Of a stretch of 64,000 bases of DNA, positions 50,423 to 59,880 are shown one piece after another. The position numbers and the translations under genes were made by a program. Numbering within the stretch: the first letter of the stretch is position 1; every line of letters begins with the position of its first letter. The DNA comes from Mucilaginibacter rubeus (GTDB lineage: Bacteria; Bacteroidota; Bacteroidia; Sphingobacteriales; Sphingobacteriaceae), in NCBI RefSeq assembly GCF_003286415.2, contig NZ_CP043450.1:7254001-7318000 (forward strand). Direction: 5' to 3'. The notes beneath the pieces are model-generated. The model saw only the letters and a list, made by a program, of their open reading frames with translations. It had not been told where the DNA came from and made no database searches.

Positions 50423-53227
50423 CTAAACCACCATATTAACAATGCGGCCTTTAACCACAATCAGTTTTTTAGGGGTTTTGCCATCCAGGTATTTTTGTAC
50501 ATCGGCGTTAGCTAAAACGGTTGCTTCTATTTCTTTAGCATCAAGGCTTAACGAGATGCTCAGGTTCATTTTCATTTTGCCATTGATAGAGATCGGGTAA
50601 GCAAACTCGTCTTCAACCAAATACTCTGCATTGAATTTAGGGAACGGCGCGTATGATAAAGTACCATCGGCATTACCTAACAACGACCATAGTTCCTCGC
50701 AAATGTGTGGGGCGTACGATGAAAGAATGATCACCATATCCTGCAAAATAGCGCGGTTGTTGCATTTCAGATCGGTTAATTCATTAACAGCGATCATAAA
50801 GCTTGAAACTGAAGTGTTGAACGAGAAGCGCTCAATATCTTCCTCAACCTTTTTAATGATCTTATGTAATGATTTGAACTCGGCTTTTGACGGGGCTGCA
50901 TCGCTTACGCCAAATTCCCAGGCATCATTATGAAATAACCTCCAGAATTTGCGCAAGAATTTGAACACGCCCTCGATGCCATTGGTATTCCAAGGTTTGC
51001 TCTGCTCCAGCGGACCTAAGAACATCTCATACATACGCAAAGTATCGGCACCAAAACGGGTTGCTATATCATCAGGGTTTACAACGTTGTAATACCTCTT
51101 CGACATTTTTTCGACCTCAACACCACAGATATATTTGCCATTTTCCAGGATGAATTCCGCATCGGCAAACTCAGGTCGCCATTGTTTAAACTTAGCAATG
51201 TTTAGTACTTCGTTTTCAACGATGTTAACGTCAACGTGTATTGGCGTAGTTTTATGTTCTTTGATCAATCCGTGCGATACATAGGTGTTGGTACCTTTGC
51301 CTTCCTCATCAATCAGCCTGTAAACAAAGTTACTGCGGCCCTGGATCATGCCCTGGTTAATCAATTTTTTGAAAGGCTCTTCTTCAACAACAAGGTCAAG
51401 ATCTTTCAAAAATTTATTCCAGAAACGGCTGTACAACAGGTGACCTGTAGCATGTTCGCTGCCACCGATGTAAAGGTCAACGTCTTTCCAGTATTCAATA
51501 GCCTCGCGCGATGCAAACTCTTTATCGTTTTGGGCGTCCATATAACGGTACCAGTACCAGCTTGAACCGGCCCAGCCCGGCATGGTGCTTAGCTCGTAAG
51601 CCAAACCGCCCTCATATTTCCAATCTTCGGCGCGGCCCAGTGGTGGTTCGCCGGTTTCGGTTGGGAGGTATTTATCAATTTCAGGTAGCAACAATGGCAA
51701 GTGACTTTCGTCAATTAAATATGGCAAGCCATCTTTAAAGTAAACCGGCACCGGCTCGCCCCAATAACGTTGACGACCGAAAATGGCATCGCGCATCCTG
51801 AAGTTCACTTTGGCTTTACCTGCGTTGATCCCTTCCAGTTTGGCAACTACGGCAGTAGTCGCTTCTTTGTAGGCCAGGCCGTTGATAAAATCAGAATTGA
51901 CGTAGGCTCCTTCTTTGGTTGGATCTGCCTCAGTTTCGATGTTTTGAATATCGAGGATTTGTACTACCGGCAAATTAAAATGCTTTGCAAACAGGAAATC
52001 ACGCTGATCGCCCGATGGTACTGCCATAACTGCTCCGGTTCCGTAACCAGCCAATACGTAATCAGCAATCCAGATAGGAATTTGCTGACCGTTCAGTGGA
52101 TTAAGCACATAGCTGCCGGTAAACGCGCCAGATACAGTCTTGGCATCAGCCATCCTGTCCAGTTCCGATTTCTTTTTGGTTTGCGCGATGTAAGCTTCAA
52201 TATCTGCCTTTTGCTCAGGAGTTGTCAATGAAGCTACCAGTTCATGCTCAGGGGCAATTACCAGGAAAGTAACACCGAAAATAGTATCAACCCTTGTTGT
52301 AAATACTTCGATGAAATCGGTATCCAAAGCGGCGTTATGACCAGATTTGTCTATCGGGAATTTAACACTTGCTCCGGTACTTTTACCAATCCAGTTCCTT
52401 TGCATTTCTTTCAAAGGTTCCGGCCAGTCAATAGTGTCCAGGCCTTGCAATAACCTTTCGGCATAGGCGGTAATGCGCATGCTCCATTGGGTCATTTTCT
52501 TTTGCTCAACAGGGTAGCCGCCGCGCTCGCTAAAGCCGTCTTTTACCTCGTCGTTTGCCAATACGGTACCAAGGGCCGGGCACCAGTTTACGGTGCTTTC
52601 GCGCAGGTAGGTAAGGCGATATTTTAACAGTTCGTCCTGCTGTTGCTGGTTGCTGAACGCTTTCCATTCACCGGCAGTAAAACTTAAAATTTCATCATCA
52701 CAAACGGCATTGATGCCTGCAGAGCCTTTAGTTTCAAAATGCGCAACCAGTTTATCAATTGACTGGGCTTTGTCTGCATCTTTATTATACCAGCTGTTAA
52801 ACAACTGCATAAAGATCCACTGGGTCCATTTATAATAGTCGGGCGAGCTGGTACGTACCTCGCGGCTCCAATCGAACGAAAAGCCGATCTGGTCAAGCTG
52901 GCGACGGTAGGTAGCAATATTATCTTCGGTAGTTATGGCAGGGTGCTGACCGGTTTGAATAGCGTATTGCTCGGCAGGTAAGCCAAAGCTATCATAACCC
53001 ATAGGGTGCAACACGTTAAAGCCTTTTAAACGTTTGTAGCGTGCAAAAATATCTGAAGCGATATAGCCCAGCGGGTGCCCAACGTGTAGACCAGCCCCTG
53101 ATGGGTAAGGGAACATATCCAGCACATAATACTTGGGTTTGCTGCTTTTGTCTTCGGCTTTGAAGGTTTGGTTTTGTGCCCAAAACTGCTGCCATTTTTG
53201 CTCTATCTCTTTAAATTGGTAGTCCAT
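50423..53227 (-). CDS. leuS: Leucyl-tRNA synthetase
   Basis: 934 residues. It charges tRNA-Leu. The class I HIGH-type motif is His48-Val-Gly-His51 in SGAGLHVGHPLGYIA, and the KMSKS motif reads KMSKRYYNVVNPDD near residue 705. The editing (CP1) domain lies between (T-rich region near 310-400, VTFLVIAPEHELVASLTTPE). The length is slightly above the usual ~860 because of an extra segment (about 155-180). Single-gene unit. Confidence 0.97.
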   Translation of the reverse strand: MDYQFKEIEQKWQQFWAQNQTFKAEDKSSKPKYYVLDMFPYPSGAGLHVGHPLGYIASDIFARYKRLKGFNVLHPMGYDSFGLPAEQYAIQTGQHPAITTEDNIATYRRQLDQIGFSFDWSREVRTSSPDYYKWTQWIFMQLFNSWYNKDADKAQSIDKLVAHFETKGSAGINAVCDDEILSFTAGEWKAFSNQQQQDELLKYRLTYLRESTVNWCPALGTVLANDEVKDGFSERGGYPVEQKKMTQWSMRITAYAERLLQGLDTIDWPEPLKEMQRNWIGKSTGASVKFPIDKSGHNAALDTDFIEVFTTRVDTIFGVTFLVIAPEHELVASLTTPEQKADIEAYIAQTKKKSELDRMADAKTVSGAFTGSYVLNPLNGQQIPIWIADYVLAGYGTGAVMAVPSGDQRDFLFAKHFNLPVVQILDIQNIETEADPTKEGAYVNSDFINGLAYKEATTAVVAKLEGINAGKAKVNFRMRDAIFGRQRYWGEPVPVYFKDGLPYLIDESHLPLLLPEIDKYLPTETGEPPLGRAEDWKYEGGLAYELSTMPGWAGSSWYWYRYMDAQNDKEFASREAIEYWKDVDLYIGGSEHATGHLLYSRFWNKFLKDLDLVVEEEPFKKLINQGMIQGRSNFVYRLIDEEGKGTNTYVSHGLIKEHKTTPIHVDVNIVENEVLNIAKFKQWRPEFADAEFILENGKYICGVEVEKMSKRYYNVVNPDDIATRFGADTLRMYEMFLGPLEQSKPWNTNGIEGVFKFLRKFWRLFHNDAWEFGVSDAAPSKAEFKSLHKIIKKVEEDIERFSFNTSVSSFMIAVNELTDLKCNNRAILQDMVIILSSYAPHICEELWSLLGNADGTLSYAPFPKFNAEYLVEDEFAYPISINGKMKMNLSISLSLDAKEIEATVLANADVQKYLDGKTPKKLIVVKGRIVNMVV

Positions 53228-53488
53228 TTGATTTTTTACGCGTATGAGGTTGCGAAATTAAGCATTTCCCTATTAGTTTAGTAGTTATTAATGGATTAGT
53301 TGCAGTCAACTACGTTTTTTAAAGAATTTCCCCGCGATTGTGAAGCCCGTAACATTGGCTAACCTTTTGCACTGCCATTTCGTACAAGCGGATGTAAACG
53401 AGATTATAACCCTTCTACCCTTAAATATTTTCAAAATTTCTTTAATTAATTGATAATAAGTTAAATTTGCACCCGTAAAATCCTAAAC
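53228..53488. other. Intergenic region with a promoter-like box
   Basis: 261 bp. TAAATTTG at 53462-53469 matches the TAnnTTTG box and sits 20 bp before the lipoprotein start; the upstream -33 box (TTTC at 53437) is poor. Confidence 0.5.
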
Positions 53489-54289
53489 ATGAAACACAAC
53501 TACAAAATTATAGTATTGCTGCTTGCCGGCATTATTGCTATTTACACCTCGTGCCATAAGCTTAATATGGTGCCTGCTAATCAAAGTACCGTAAGTAAAA
53601 AAGAGGCCAGTGTGCAAATTGCACAAAGCCTTGTTGGTATTTTTAATCCCGAAAATGGCGGCTTTGATTTTAAGAACGGTTTAAGTATGCCAACCAACCT
53701 ATCCCTGAACAAAAAAGGGAAGATCAAAGTACAATCGGTTGATCCAAAACCGGAGTGTGGCGCTAAAAAAGATACTACCATTTCGCTTAATTTAGATGAA
53801 AGTGATACCTCTAAACTTGATATCTGGGCCAAGGTTAAGTATGAGCTTACCTGTACCAACGGCATTCCATCAGGTGTTACGGCTAACGACAGCTTAAACA
53901 TGACTATGGTAAGCGGCGAATATAAATTGCTTTTAAAAATGGGCGAAAACCTGACGCTGAGAAGCCTTAACCCAGGTGTTGCACATGCGCAATATTCGTT
54001 TGATGGTCCGGTGAATTATTACGCTAAGGTTGATTATACCAAGCCAACAACCGATAATCCAAATGTTGAGGGTACATTTAATTACAACTTTAAATCAATT
54101 GTTGTTGACCCTACTAAAGACCCTGATTTTATTTTAAGCGGTAGCGCCACTTTCGCAAGTAAAGGAAATATCGGCAAAAATACCTGGAACTATAAAGGAA
54201 CTATAACCTTTTTAGGCGGCCATAAAGCCAAGATCACTATCGAGGGTACAGTTTATACCGCCGACCTGATGACCGGTGAAGTAAATTAA
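53489..54289 (+). CDS. Lipoprotein of unknown function (paralogue of 54649-55422)
   Basis: 266 residues. Signal with a lipobox: IIVLLLAGIIAIYTSCHK, lipid cysteine at residue 22. The mature protein has a low-complexity linker, then a beta-rich C-terminal domain ending in GSATFASKGNIGKNTWNYKG and TITFLGGHKAKITIEGTVYT. The same C-terminal pattern appears in the next gene. The function is unknown; proteins of this type are frequent on Bacteroidota surfaces. It ends at a terminator. Confidence 0.75.
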   Translation: MKHNYKIIVLLLAGIIAIYTSCHKLNMVPANQSTVSKKEASVQIAQSLVGIFNPENGGFDFKNGLSMPTNLSLNKKGKIKVQSVDPKPECGAKKDTTISLNLDESDTSKLDIWAKVKYELTCTNGIPSGVTANDSLNMTMVSGEYKLLLKMGENLTLRSLNPGVAHAQYSFDGPVNYYAKVDYTKPTTDNPNVEGTFNYNFKSIVVDPTKDPDFILSGSATFASKGNIGKNTWNYKGTITFLGGHKAKITIEGTVYTADLMTGEVN

Positions 54290-54305
54290 TCCTGGAAAAA
54301 ATAGA

Positions 54306-54343
54306 AAAAGCCCTGCTTCTTTAACAGAACGCAGGGCTTTTTT
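54306..54343 (+). terminator. Terminator after lipoprotein 1
   Basis: AAAAGCCCTGC pairs with GCAGGGCTTTT around a 14-base loop, followed by TTTAT. Confidence 0.88.
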
Positions 54344-54648
54344 ATGTGCTGCGGTTTTCAATAGTTATTAAAAAACGTTTTTATAAATAAAGTGGCATAG
54401 TTTTTATTTTTCATTTCAACTGGGGAATTTATTGCCCGTTTCTGTTCCTCAAAGCGGGGAATTTGGAGTGTTGGAGATTTTATCTTGTGGCAATGTAATG
54501 GCTTACAGGTTAAGTTTATTTTCGCTTCTGTCAGATAATCAATGTGAAAGCATAAAATATAAGGTTTTGCAAAAGTTATTTTGGCAATGGTATGCTTGTT
54601 GCCAAAATAGAGCGAAAAGGCTCTAAACTTAAATCTTATATCACATTT
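54344..54648. other. Gap before lipoprotein 2, with an operator-like palindrome
   Basis: 305 bp with no convincing gene. A perfect inverted repeat, ATTTTGGCAA (54578-54587) and TTGCCAAAAT (54599-54608), spaced by 11 bp, lies about 40 bp before the start of the next gene and could be a regulator site. Confidence 0.5.
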
Positions 54649-55422
54649 ATGAAATTAAATCTACGCGGCTTACTCCCTTTCCTGGCAGGTGTGGCTGTCC
54701 TTTATTCTGCCTGTACTAAATCAGGAGCTGTAAAACCCGATACTTCAAATGTAAAAGCAAGCGATAACGTAGCCAGCTCGGCAATTGCAGATAACCTTGC
54801 CAAATCATTAGCAGGTTCATTTGGTGGTTCCAGCGTTAAAGATGGCGTTGCCCCTTCAATTAATTCATCATCTAAAGTTAAAGTACAAAGTACCTATAGT
54901 TGCGGTTTTTATGTAGATACCGCCCTGAACTATGTATTTAACCAGGGTGATACCTTAAAGGCAACTAAAACCGGCGGCGTTCAATACTACTTTGTATGCG
55001 AGAATGACAAAACTGTTGGTTATGATTCAATTGATTCGTTAAATACCGTAGGCAGTGGGCCTGGTTTCTCTTACGTGTATAACATCGTTCAAAAATACAA
55101 GGTAAGGGGCGTTAACACCAATAATTCCAATTTCTCGATGGAAGGCCCTATGAAAGCCTATGCCGATAATGAATACCCGAGGTACAAAACTTTCAGCAGG
55201 GTTCACAACACTTATGTGTTCAGCAAACTTTATATACACGGTGATGATAACTTTGATATCACCAGCGGTACTGCAACCTTCCATTCGGAAGGTAAAACAA
55301 ATGGTGGAGGCTGGGATTACAGCGGTACCATTACATTTCTGGGTAACCACAAAGCTAAACTCACCTTCCTTAACAAAACATTCTTAGTTGATTTGTTAAC
55401 CGGTACATCAACACCGGCTTAA
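54649..55422 (+). CDS. Lipoprotein of unknown function (paralogue of 53489-54289)
   Basis: 257 residues from the ATG at 54649. Lipobox AVLYSACTKSG, lipid cysteine near residue 23. A Ser-rich linker precedes the beta domain. The C-terminal segment TSGTATFHSEGK, WDYSGTITFLGNHKAKLTF and FLVDLLTGTS matches the upstream lipoprotein. The function is unknown. Terminator after it. Confidence 0.75.
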   Translation: MKLNLRGLLPFLAGVAVLYSACTKSGAVKPDTSNVKASDNVASSAIADNLAKSLAGSFGGSSVKDGVAPSINSSSKVKVQSTYSCGFYVDTALNYVFNQGDTLKATKTGGVQYYFVCENDKTVGYDSIDSLNTVGSGPGFSYVYNIVQKYKVRGVNTNNSNFSMEGPMKAYADNEYPRYKTFSRVHNTYVFSKLYIHGDDNFDITSGTATFHSEGKTNGGGWDYSGTITFLGNHKAKLTFLNKTFLVDLLTGTSTPA

Positions 55423-55453
55423 TAAAAAAAACCTTTCAGCCAAATAAGTTCAT

Positions 55454-55487
55454 GCCCTGTGCCGGTTTTTCGGTACGGGGCTTTTTT
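55454..55487 (+). terminator. Terminator after lipoprotein 2
   Basis: GCCCTGTGCCG pairs with CGGTACGGGGC using two G-T pairs, followed by TTTTTT. Confidence 0.8.
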
Positions 55488-55560
55488 GTGGGCGAAAATT
55501 AACTTGCTATATTGCTGCACTAACCCGTAGCTACCCCTTTAGGTTGTCGGGAGATAAACC

Positions 55561-56781
55561 ATGAAACGCCTCTTATCAAACTTAACTTTCCAGGTACTTA
55601 TAGCTATCGCCCTTGGGGTTGTTGCCGGTCTTTATGTCAAAGGTTTTGCACCCACTGCCGATCTGATCAGCAAGACATTTATCAGTCTTATTACCATGCT
55701 GATTGCGCCTATCATATTTTTAACTATTGTACTGGGTATTGCCGGTATGAGCGATATGAAAAAGGTTGGCAGGGTAGGCGGTAAGGCATTGCTTTATTTT
55801 GAGATTGTGACCACCTTCGCGCTTATCATAGGCGTAACGGTGGCCAATATCATCAAGCCAGGTGCCGGGTTTGAAAACCATGCCGCCAAAATGGACACCA
55901 CCAAATTAGCGGTATACGAAAAAGCTGCCGCCGAAATGCATTGGGGCGATTTTATAGCGCATATAGTCCCTTCAAATATGTTTGACGCTTTTGCCAAAGG
56001 TGATATTTTGCAGATTCTGTTTTTTGCCATATTATTTGGTTTTGGCCTGAGTAAGATGGGTGAAACCGGGCAAACCGTAATCCAACTGTTTGACAAGCTC
56101 TCCAAAGTATTTTTCAACATCATGAAAATAGTGATGAAGGTAGCCCCGATTGGTGCTTTCGCAGGAATGGCTTTTACGGTGAGTAAATACGGCATACAAA
56201 CACTTAAGCCGTTGGCCCTGCTGATGGGCTCGGTTTACCTGACAATGTTCCTGTTTATTTTTGTGATATTGAATATCATTTGCAGGCTGTTCAAATTCAG
56301 TCTTTGGGAGTATCTCAAGTACATCAGGCAGGAGATATTGATTGTGCTGGGCACATCCTCGTCCGAGTCGGCATTACCGGCCATGATGGAGAAGATGGAA
56401 AAGTTTGGGTGCTCCAAATCGGTGGTGGGCCTGGTGATCCCTACAGGTTATTCTTTTAATTTGGATGGTACTACTATTTACCTGTCCATGTGCGTGATAT
56501 TTTTGGCGCAGGTGTTTAATATTCCACTTTCTTTGGGTCAGGAGCTAACCATAATCGGGATACTGATGATCACCTCAAAAGGAGCAGCAGGTGTTACCGG
56601 CAGTGGCTTTATTGTACTCACCAGTACGCTTACCGCCATCAAAATAATCCCGGTTGAGGGTTTGGCGATATTGATCGGCGTTGACAGGTTTATGTCAGAA
56701 GCGCGGGCTATTACCAACGTGATAGGTAATGGCGTGGCTACTATTGTGATTGCGAAGAGTGAGGGGGAGTTCAGGGAGTAA
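55561..56781 (+). CDS. Dicarboxylate/amino acid:cation symporter (DAACS)
   Basis: 406 residues with about eight membrane segments and two re-entrant hairpins. Motifs: LGTSSSESALPAMMEKME (HP1), PTGYSFNLDGTTIYLSMC (NMDGT-type), and DRFMSEARAITNVIGNGVAT (transmembrane-8 binding motif). These are the features of the DctA/GltP family, which takes up C4-dicarboxylates, aspartate or glutamate with protons or sodium. Which substrate is not settled; the Arg in DRFMSEARAITN is typical of dicarboxylate or acidic amino-acid binding. Confidence 0.92.
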   Translation: MKRLLSNLTFQVLIAIALGVVAGLYVKGFAPTADLISKTFISLITMLIAPIIFLTIVLGIAGMSDMKKVGRVGGKALLYFEIVTTFALIIGVTVANIIKPGAGFENHAAKMDTTKLAVYEKAAAEMHWGDFIAHIVPSNMFDAFAKGDILQILFFAILFGFGLSKMGETGQTVIQLFDKLSKVFFNIMKIVMKVAPIGAFAGMAFTVSKYGIQTLKPLALLMGSVYLTMFLFIFVILNIICRLFKFSLWEYLKYIRQEILIVLGTSSSESALPAMMEKMEKFGCSKSVVGLVIPTGYSFNLDGTTIYLSMCVIFLAQVFNIPLSLGQELTIIGILMITSKGAAGVTGSGFIVLTSTLTAIKIIPVEGLAILIGVDRFMSEARAITNVIGNGVATIVIAKSEGEFRE

Positions 56782-56861
56782 TTTCGGATTTGAGATTTTC
56801 GATTTCGGATTTTTGTCCGAACCGGAATTTGACGGATTTTTTTGGAGGGCCTGGATTTTTG

Positions 56862-56942
56862 TCTGAACTCGAATTAAACGAATTATTGGAATTTATTGAA
56901 TTTGCTGAGCATTCCGGCAAATCATAAATTCCGGTTCAGACA
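56862..56942. repeat. Dispersed inverted-repeat element, family B copy 2
   Basis: GTCTGAACTCGAATTAAACG on the left and TAAATTCCGGTTCAGAC on the right, with an inner GAATTATTGGAATTT/AAATT... pattern. The same ends as 31330-31412. A partial third end, GTCCGAACCGGAATTTGAC, lies at 56816-56834. Confidence 0.8.
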
Positions 56943-56990
56943 AATATTCTGTTAATTCTTAAATTTTGAAAATTCTGATTCTGACAACTG

Positions 56991-57071
56991 CGTTAGGGAT
57001 AGTAGCGGATACCGGCCTGTGATTAAAGCCTGTGTAGTATGAGCGTATAGCCCGGCCGGAGGTAACGCCCT
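56991..57071. repeat. Conserved structured repeat (GCGTTAGGGATAG...GGTAACGCCC type)
   Basis: GCGTTA (start) pairs with TAACGC (end), and CCGGCC pairs with GGCCGG inside. The order GCGTTAGGGATAGTAGCGG ... GCCCGGCCGGAGGTAACGCC matches, from memory, dispersed REP-like units known from Flavobacteria. An RNA role is not ruled out. Confidence 0.7.
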
Positions 57072-57262
57072 TGTTATCGGTTTGCAGTAGGTAGTTTTCA
57101 GCAGGCAGTTTCTTCTTTAGGTTACAGAATAAACACGCTTTATCACAAGAAAATGCAACCTCCTAAATATACATTTTCCTGTAGACCCGCCTAACGATAT
57201 AATAACCAGGTATCCACCAAAGTCACTTTTGTGTTAACATATAAATTTAGATTACAATAAGG

Positions 57263-57292
57263 TTTGACATTCGGGCAAAAACTTTAGCTTTG
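57263..57292 (+). promoter_or_regulatory. Promoter of sucD
   Basis: TTTG at 57263-57266 and TAGCTTTG at 57285-57292, spacing 18 bp, matching the Bacteroidota promoter pattern. The gene starts 22 bp later. Confidence 0.75.
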
Positions 57293-57314
57293 CCGTACTA
57301 AAACGAAAAAACCA

Positions 57315-58193
57315 ATGAGTGTACTCGTAAATAAAGATTCAAAAGTTATTGTACAAGGTTTCACCGGTAAAGAGGGTTCATACCATGCCGAGCAAATGAT
57401 TGCTTACGGAACTCAGTTAGTTGGTGGTGTTACACCAGGTAAAGGTGGCCAAAGCCATTTAGACAGGCCGGTATTTAACACAGTTAAAGATGCTGTAGTT
57501 GCAACCGGTGCTGATGTATCCATCATTTTTGTACCTCCTGCTTTTGGCGCTGATGCCATTATGGAAGCCGCCGAAGCCGGCATTAAGGTTATTGTTTGTA
57601 TTACCGAAGGTATCCCTACAAAGGATATGATTGCGGTTAAAGAATATTTATCAGATAAGGATGCTCGCCTGATTGGCCCTAACTGCCCGGGTATCATCAC
57701 TGCTGATGAAAGCAAAATTGGTATCATGCCAGGCTTTATCTTCAAAAAAGGTAACGTTGGTGTGGTTTCAAAATCAGGTACTTTAACTTACGAAGCGGTT
57801 GACCAGGTGGTTAAAGCCGGTTTGGGTATCACTACAGCTATCGGTATCGGTGGCGACCCTATCATTGGTACACCAACCAAAGAAGCTGTTGAATTATTAA
57901 TGAACGATCCGGATACTCATGGTATCATCATGATTGGCGAAATTGGCGGTAACATGGAAGCTGATGCTGCCCGCTGGATCAAAGCAAACAGTACTAAACC
58001 GGTTGTAGGTTTCATCGCAGGCCAAACAGCGCCTCCGGGCCGCCGTATGGGCCACGCAGGTGCTATCGTAGGTGGTGCAGATGATACCGCTGCTGCTAAA
58101 ATGAAGATCATGGCCGAGTGCGGTATCCGCGTGGTTGAGTCGCCAGCTGAAATTGGCGCTGCCATGGCAGAAGAATTGGCTAAGTTAGCTTAA
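57315..58193 (+). CDS. sucD: Succinate-CoA ligase alpha subunit
   Basis: 292 residues, full length. It forms succinyl-CoA/succinate with the beta subunit in the TCA cycle. CoA-binding N-domain: KVIVQGFTGKEGSYHAEQMI. Active-site histidine in the GRRMGHAGAIVGG loop. Further signature: GPNCPGIITADESKIGIMPG. The partner sucC is not in this window. Confidence 0.97.
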   Translation: MSVLVNKDSKVIVQGFTGKEGSYHAEQMIAYGTQLVGGVTPGKGGQSHLDRPVFNTVKDAVVATGADVSIIFVPPAFGADAIMEAAEAGIKVIVCITEGIPTKDMIAVKEYLSDKDARLIGPNCPGIITADESKIGIMPGFIFKKGNVGVVSKSGTLTYEAVDQVVKAGLGITTAIGIGGDPIIGTPTKEAVELLMNDPDTHGIIMIGEIGGNMEADAARWIKANSTKPVVGFIAGQTAPPGRRMGHAGAIVGGADDTAAAKMKIMAECGIRVVESPAEIGAAMAEELAKLA

Positions 58194-58231
58194 AGCTTAA
58201 GGCGGAAAGCCGAAAGCTTTTTAATATTGAG

Positions 58232-58264
58232 AAATCCCGGTCATAGTTTGGCCGGGATTTTTTG
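58232..58264 (+). terminator. Terminator after sucD
   Basis: AAATCCCGG pairs with CCGGGATTT around an 11-base loop, followed by TTTG. Confidence 0.85.
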
Positions 58265-58308
58265 TTTGAGGCCGTTATAGTATACCAACGGGTACGAGTG
58301 TAAAAACT

Positions 58309-58401
58309 ATGTCATTGCGAGGAGGAGCGACGAAGCAATCGCATGCTATACAGAGCGACTCTGTCTCCGTGCGATTGCCACGCTTTCGCTCGCAATGACA
58401 T
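58309..58401. repeat. Palindromic dispersed element, family A copy 5
   Basis: ATGTCATTGCGAGGAGGAGC on the left and GCTCGCAATGACAT on the right, inverted with insertions. The centre is a hairpin, CAGAG-CGA-CTCTG. Most similar to copy 2. Confidence 0.85.
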
Positions 58402-58425
58402 ATTTTTAGGAATGAGCTTCAAAAA

Positions 58426-59739
58426 TCACGTTTTCTGTTTTTTCTTCTTCGCGGCCGGGAAAAGTACATTATTTAAGATCAACCTATAACCGGGAGAATT
58501 GGGGTGCAGTTTAAGATCTGTCGGTGGGTCGTTTACGGCGTGCTGGTAATCTTCAGGGTCATGGCCGCCGTAAAATGTCCATTGGCCTTTGCCGTATTCG
58601 CCGTGGATGTAGCGGGCTTCGTTGGCGGTTTTCATTTCGCCCATGATGGTAACGCCGGGCTTAAGCATACTTTTATTGTAGGCTGTGGTTAAGCCCATAA
58701 AGCCTTTAATCACTTTGTCATGATCTTGAGTAAGCATGCTGGGCACCACATCCCATTTGGCCGAAAAATCAAACAACGTAAAGAAATCACGTGTACGGTC
58801 GACCTGACGGGTGGTGGTAACATCAATATTGCTGAATGAATGCGAAATGGGGTTCATATCCAGCGTGAAATTCTGAAAAGCGAAAGTCTGACTGAAGTCG
58901 AGTTTAGATTGTGCGTCCTGGTCGGCGGCATCACCGTCAAACATACGTTCGCAGATATCGGTATTTGCGGCTGATAGTGCGATATCAAAAGTATCGGTAC
59001 CCGAACACATGGCAAACAGGAAGCCGCCGCCTGCGCAAAAGTCGCGGATGTTTTGAGCTACAGCCAGTTTCATTTTTGATACTTTGCTGAAGCCCAGTTT
59101 ATGGGCCATGGCCTCCTGGATCTTGATATCGTCGGTATACCATTGCGCGTAACGGAAAGCACCGTAAAACTTGCTGTACTGGCCGGTAAAATCTTCATGG
59201 TGCAGGTGCAGCCAATCATACTTGGGCAGTTCGCCGTGGATCACTTCTTCGTCGTAAACCAGGTCGTACGGAATTTCGGCGTATTTCAAAACCAGGGTAA
59301 CGGCATCATCCCAGGGTAGTTTGTTTTTAGGCGAATAAACCGCCATTCGCGGTGCTTTCTCCAGTTTAACCAAATCCATATTTACTGAAGGGTCGCTTAC
59401 TTCGGTTATGATTTCATTGGCTTTGGCATCGGCAATAACTTCATAGCTTACCCCGCGGATTTTGCATTCCTCTTCAACTTTGGGCCCGTATTTCATCATA
59501 AAACTCCCGCCGCGATAGTTGAGCAGCCAGTCGACCTCCTCGCCGTTTTTGAGCACCCAGAAAGCGATTCCGTATGATTTGAGATGGTCTTTTTGCTCAT
59601 CATCCATCGGGATCAATATAGATGCGGCCTTTGCTGTTAAAGGTAAAAGGTAAAAGGCGAAAGGTAAAAGGAATTTCAGCTTTACAAGTAAAAGACGCAA
59701 TGTAAGAGCTGAAAAGTTATTGCCTGATGATTTATTCAC
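58426..59739 (-). CDS. Exported protein of the glutamine-amidotransferase-like/'asparagine synthetase B' family
   Basis: 437 residues. A signal peptide (FLLPFAFYLLPLTAKAAS) precedes ASILIPMDDEQKDHLKSYG. The middle has GGGFLFAMCSGTDTFDIALS, an amidotransferase-like nucleophile elbow pattern with cysteine, and ARYIHGEYGKGQWTFYGGHD near the end. Bacteroidota proteins of this kind are often labelled asparagine synthetase B, which the sequence does not support, as no ATP-pyrophosphatase domain is visible. The h-region of the signal peptide is encoded by an AAAGGTAAAAGG-type repeat (59635-59670). Confidence 0.65.
   Translation of the reverse strand: MNKSSGNNFSALTLRLLLVKLKFLLPFAFYLLPLTAKAASILIPMDDEQKDHLKSYGIAFWVLKNGEEVDWLLNYRGGSFMMKYGPKVEEECKIRGVSYEVIADAKANEIITEVSDPSVNMDLVKLEKAPRMAVYSPKNKLPWDDAVTLVLKYAEIPYDLVYDEEVIHGELPKYDWLHLHHEDFTGQYSKFYGAFRYAQWYTDDIKIQEAMAHKLGFSKVSKMKLAVAQNIRDFCAGGGFLFAMCSGTDTFDIALSAANTDICERMFDGDAADQDAQSKLDFSQTFAFQNFTLDMNPISHSFSNIDVTTTRQVDRTRDFFTLFDFSAKWDVVPSMLTQDHDKVIKGFMGLTTAYNKSMLKPGVTIMGEMKTANEARYIHGEYGKGQWTFYGGHDPEDYQHAVNDPPTDLKLHPNSPGYRLILNNVLFPAAKKKKQKT
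59635..59670. repeat. AAAGGTAAAAGGCGAAAGG-type simple repeat inside a CDS
   Basis: Repeated AAAGGTAAAAGG units within the signal-peptide part of the 58426-59739 gene. The same text, inverted, lies at 31768-31803, and similar text at 60699-60730. Confidence 0.6.
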
Positions 59740-59880
59740 AATCCTTGTTGATTTATTATTGCCGGGTTATCAAATGTAACGAATAAACGGCTAATGTATT
59801 TTAACCATTTTTAACACATCAAGGCTTCGGGCATCGGCTATGTTGTTTTAGTTTTATAGCGGCATTAACCCTGGCCTTAA

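Larger units (their letters stand above)
56782..57262. other. Long intergenic region with two kinds of repeat
   Basis: About 480 bp without a gene. It holds low-complexity GGATTT text, the family B element (56862-56942), the structured element at 56991-57071, and AT-rich text up to the sucD promoter. Confidence 0.6.

Noticed and set aside
54432..54626. Plus-strand open frame of 64 codons in the gap before lipoprotein 2
   Set aside because: No recognisable composition or start context; probably chance.
58426..59739. Asparagine synthetase B annotation
   Set aside because: No N-terminal Cys nucleophile and no ATP-pyrophosphatase domain; the protein is exported.
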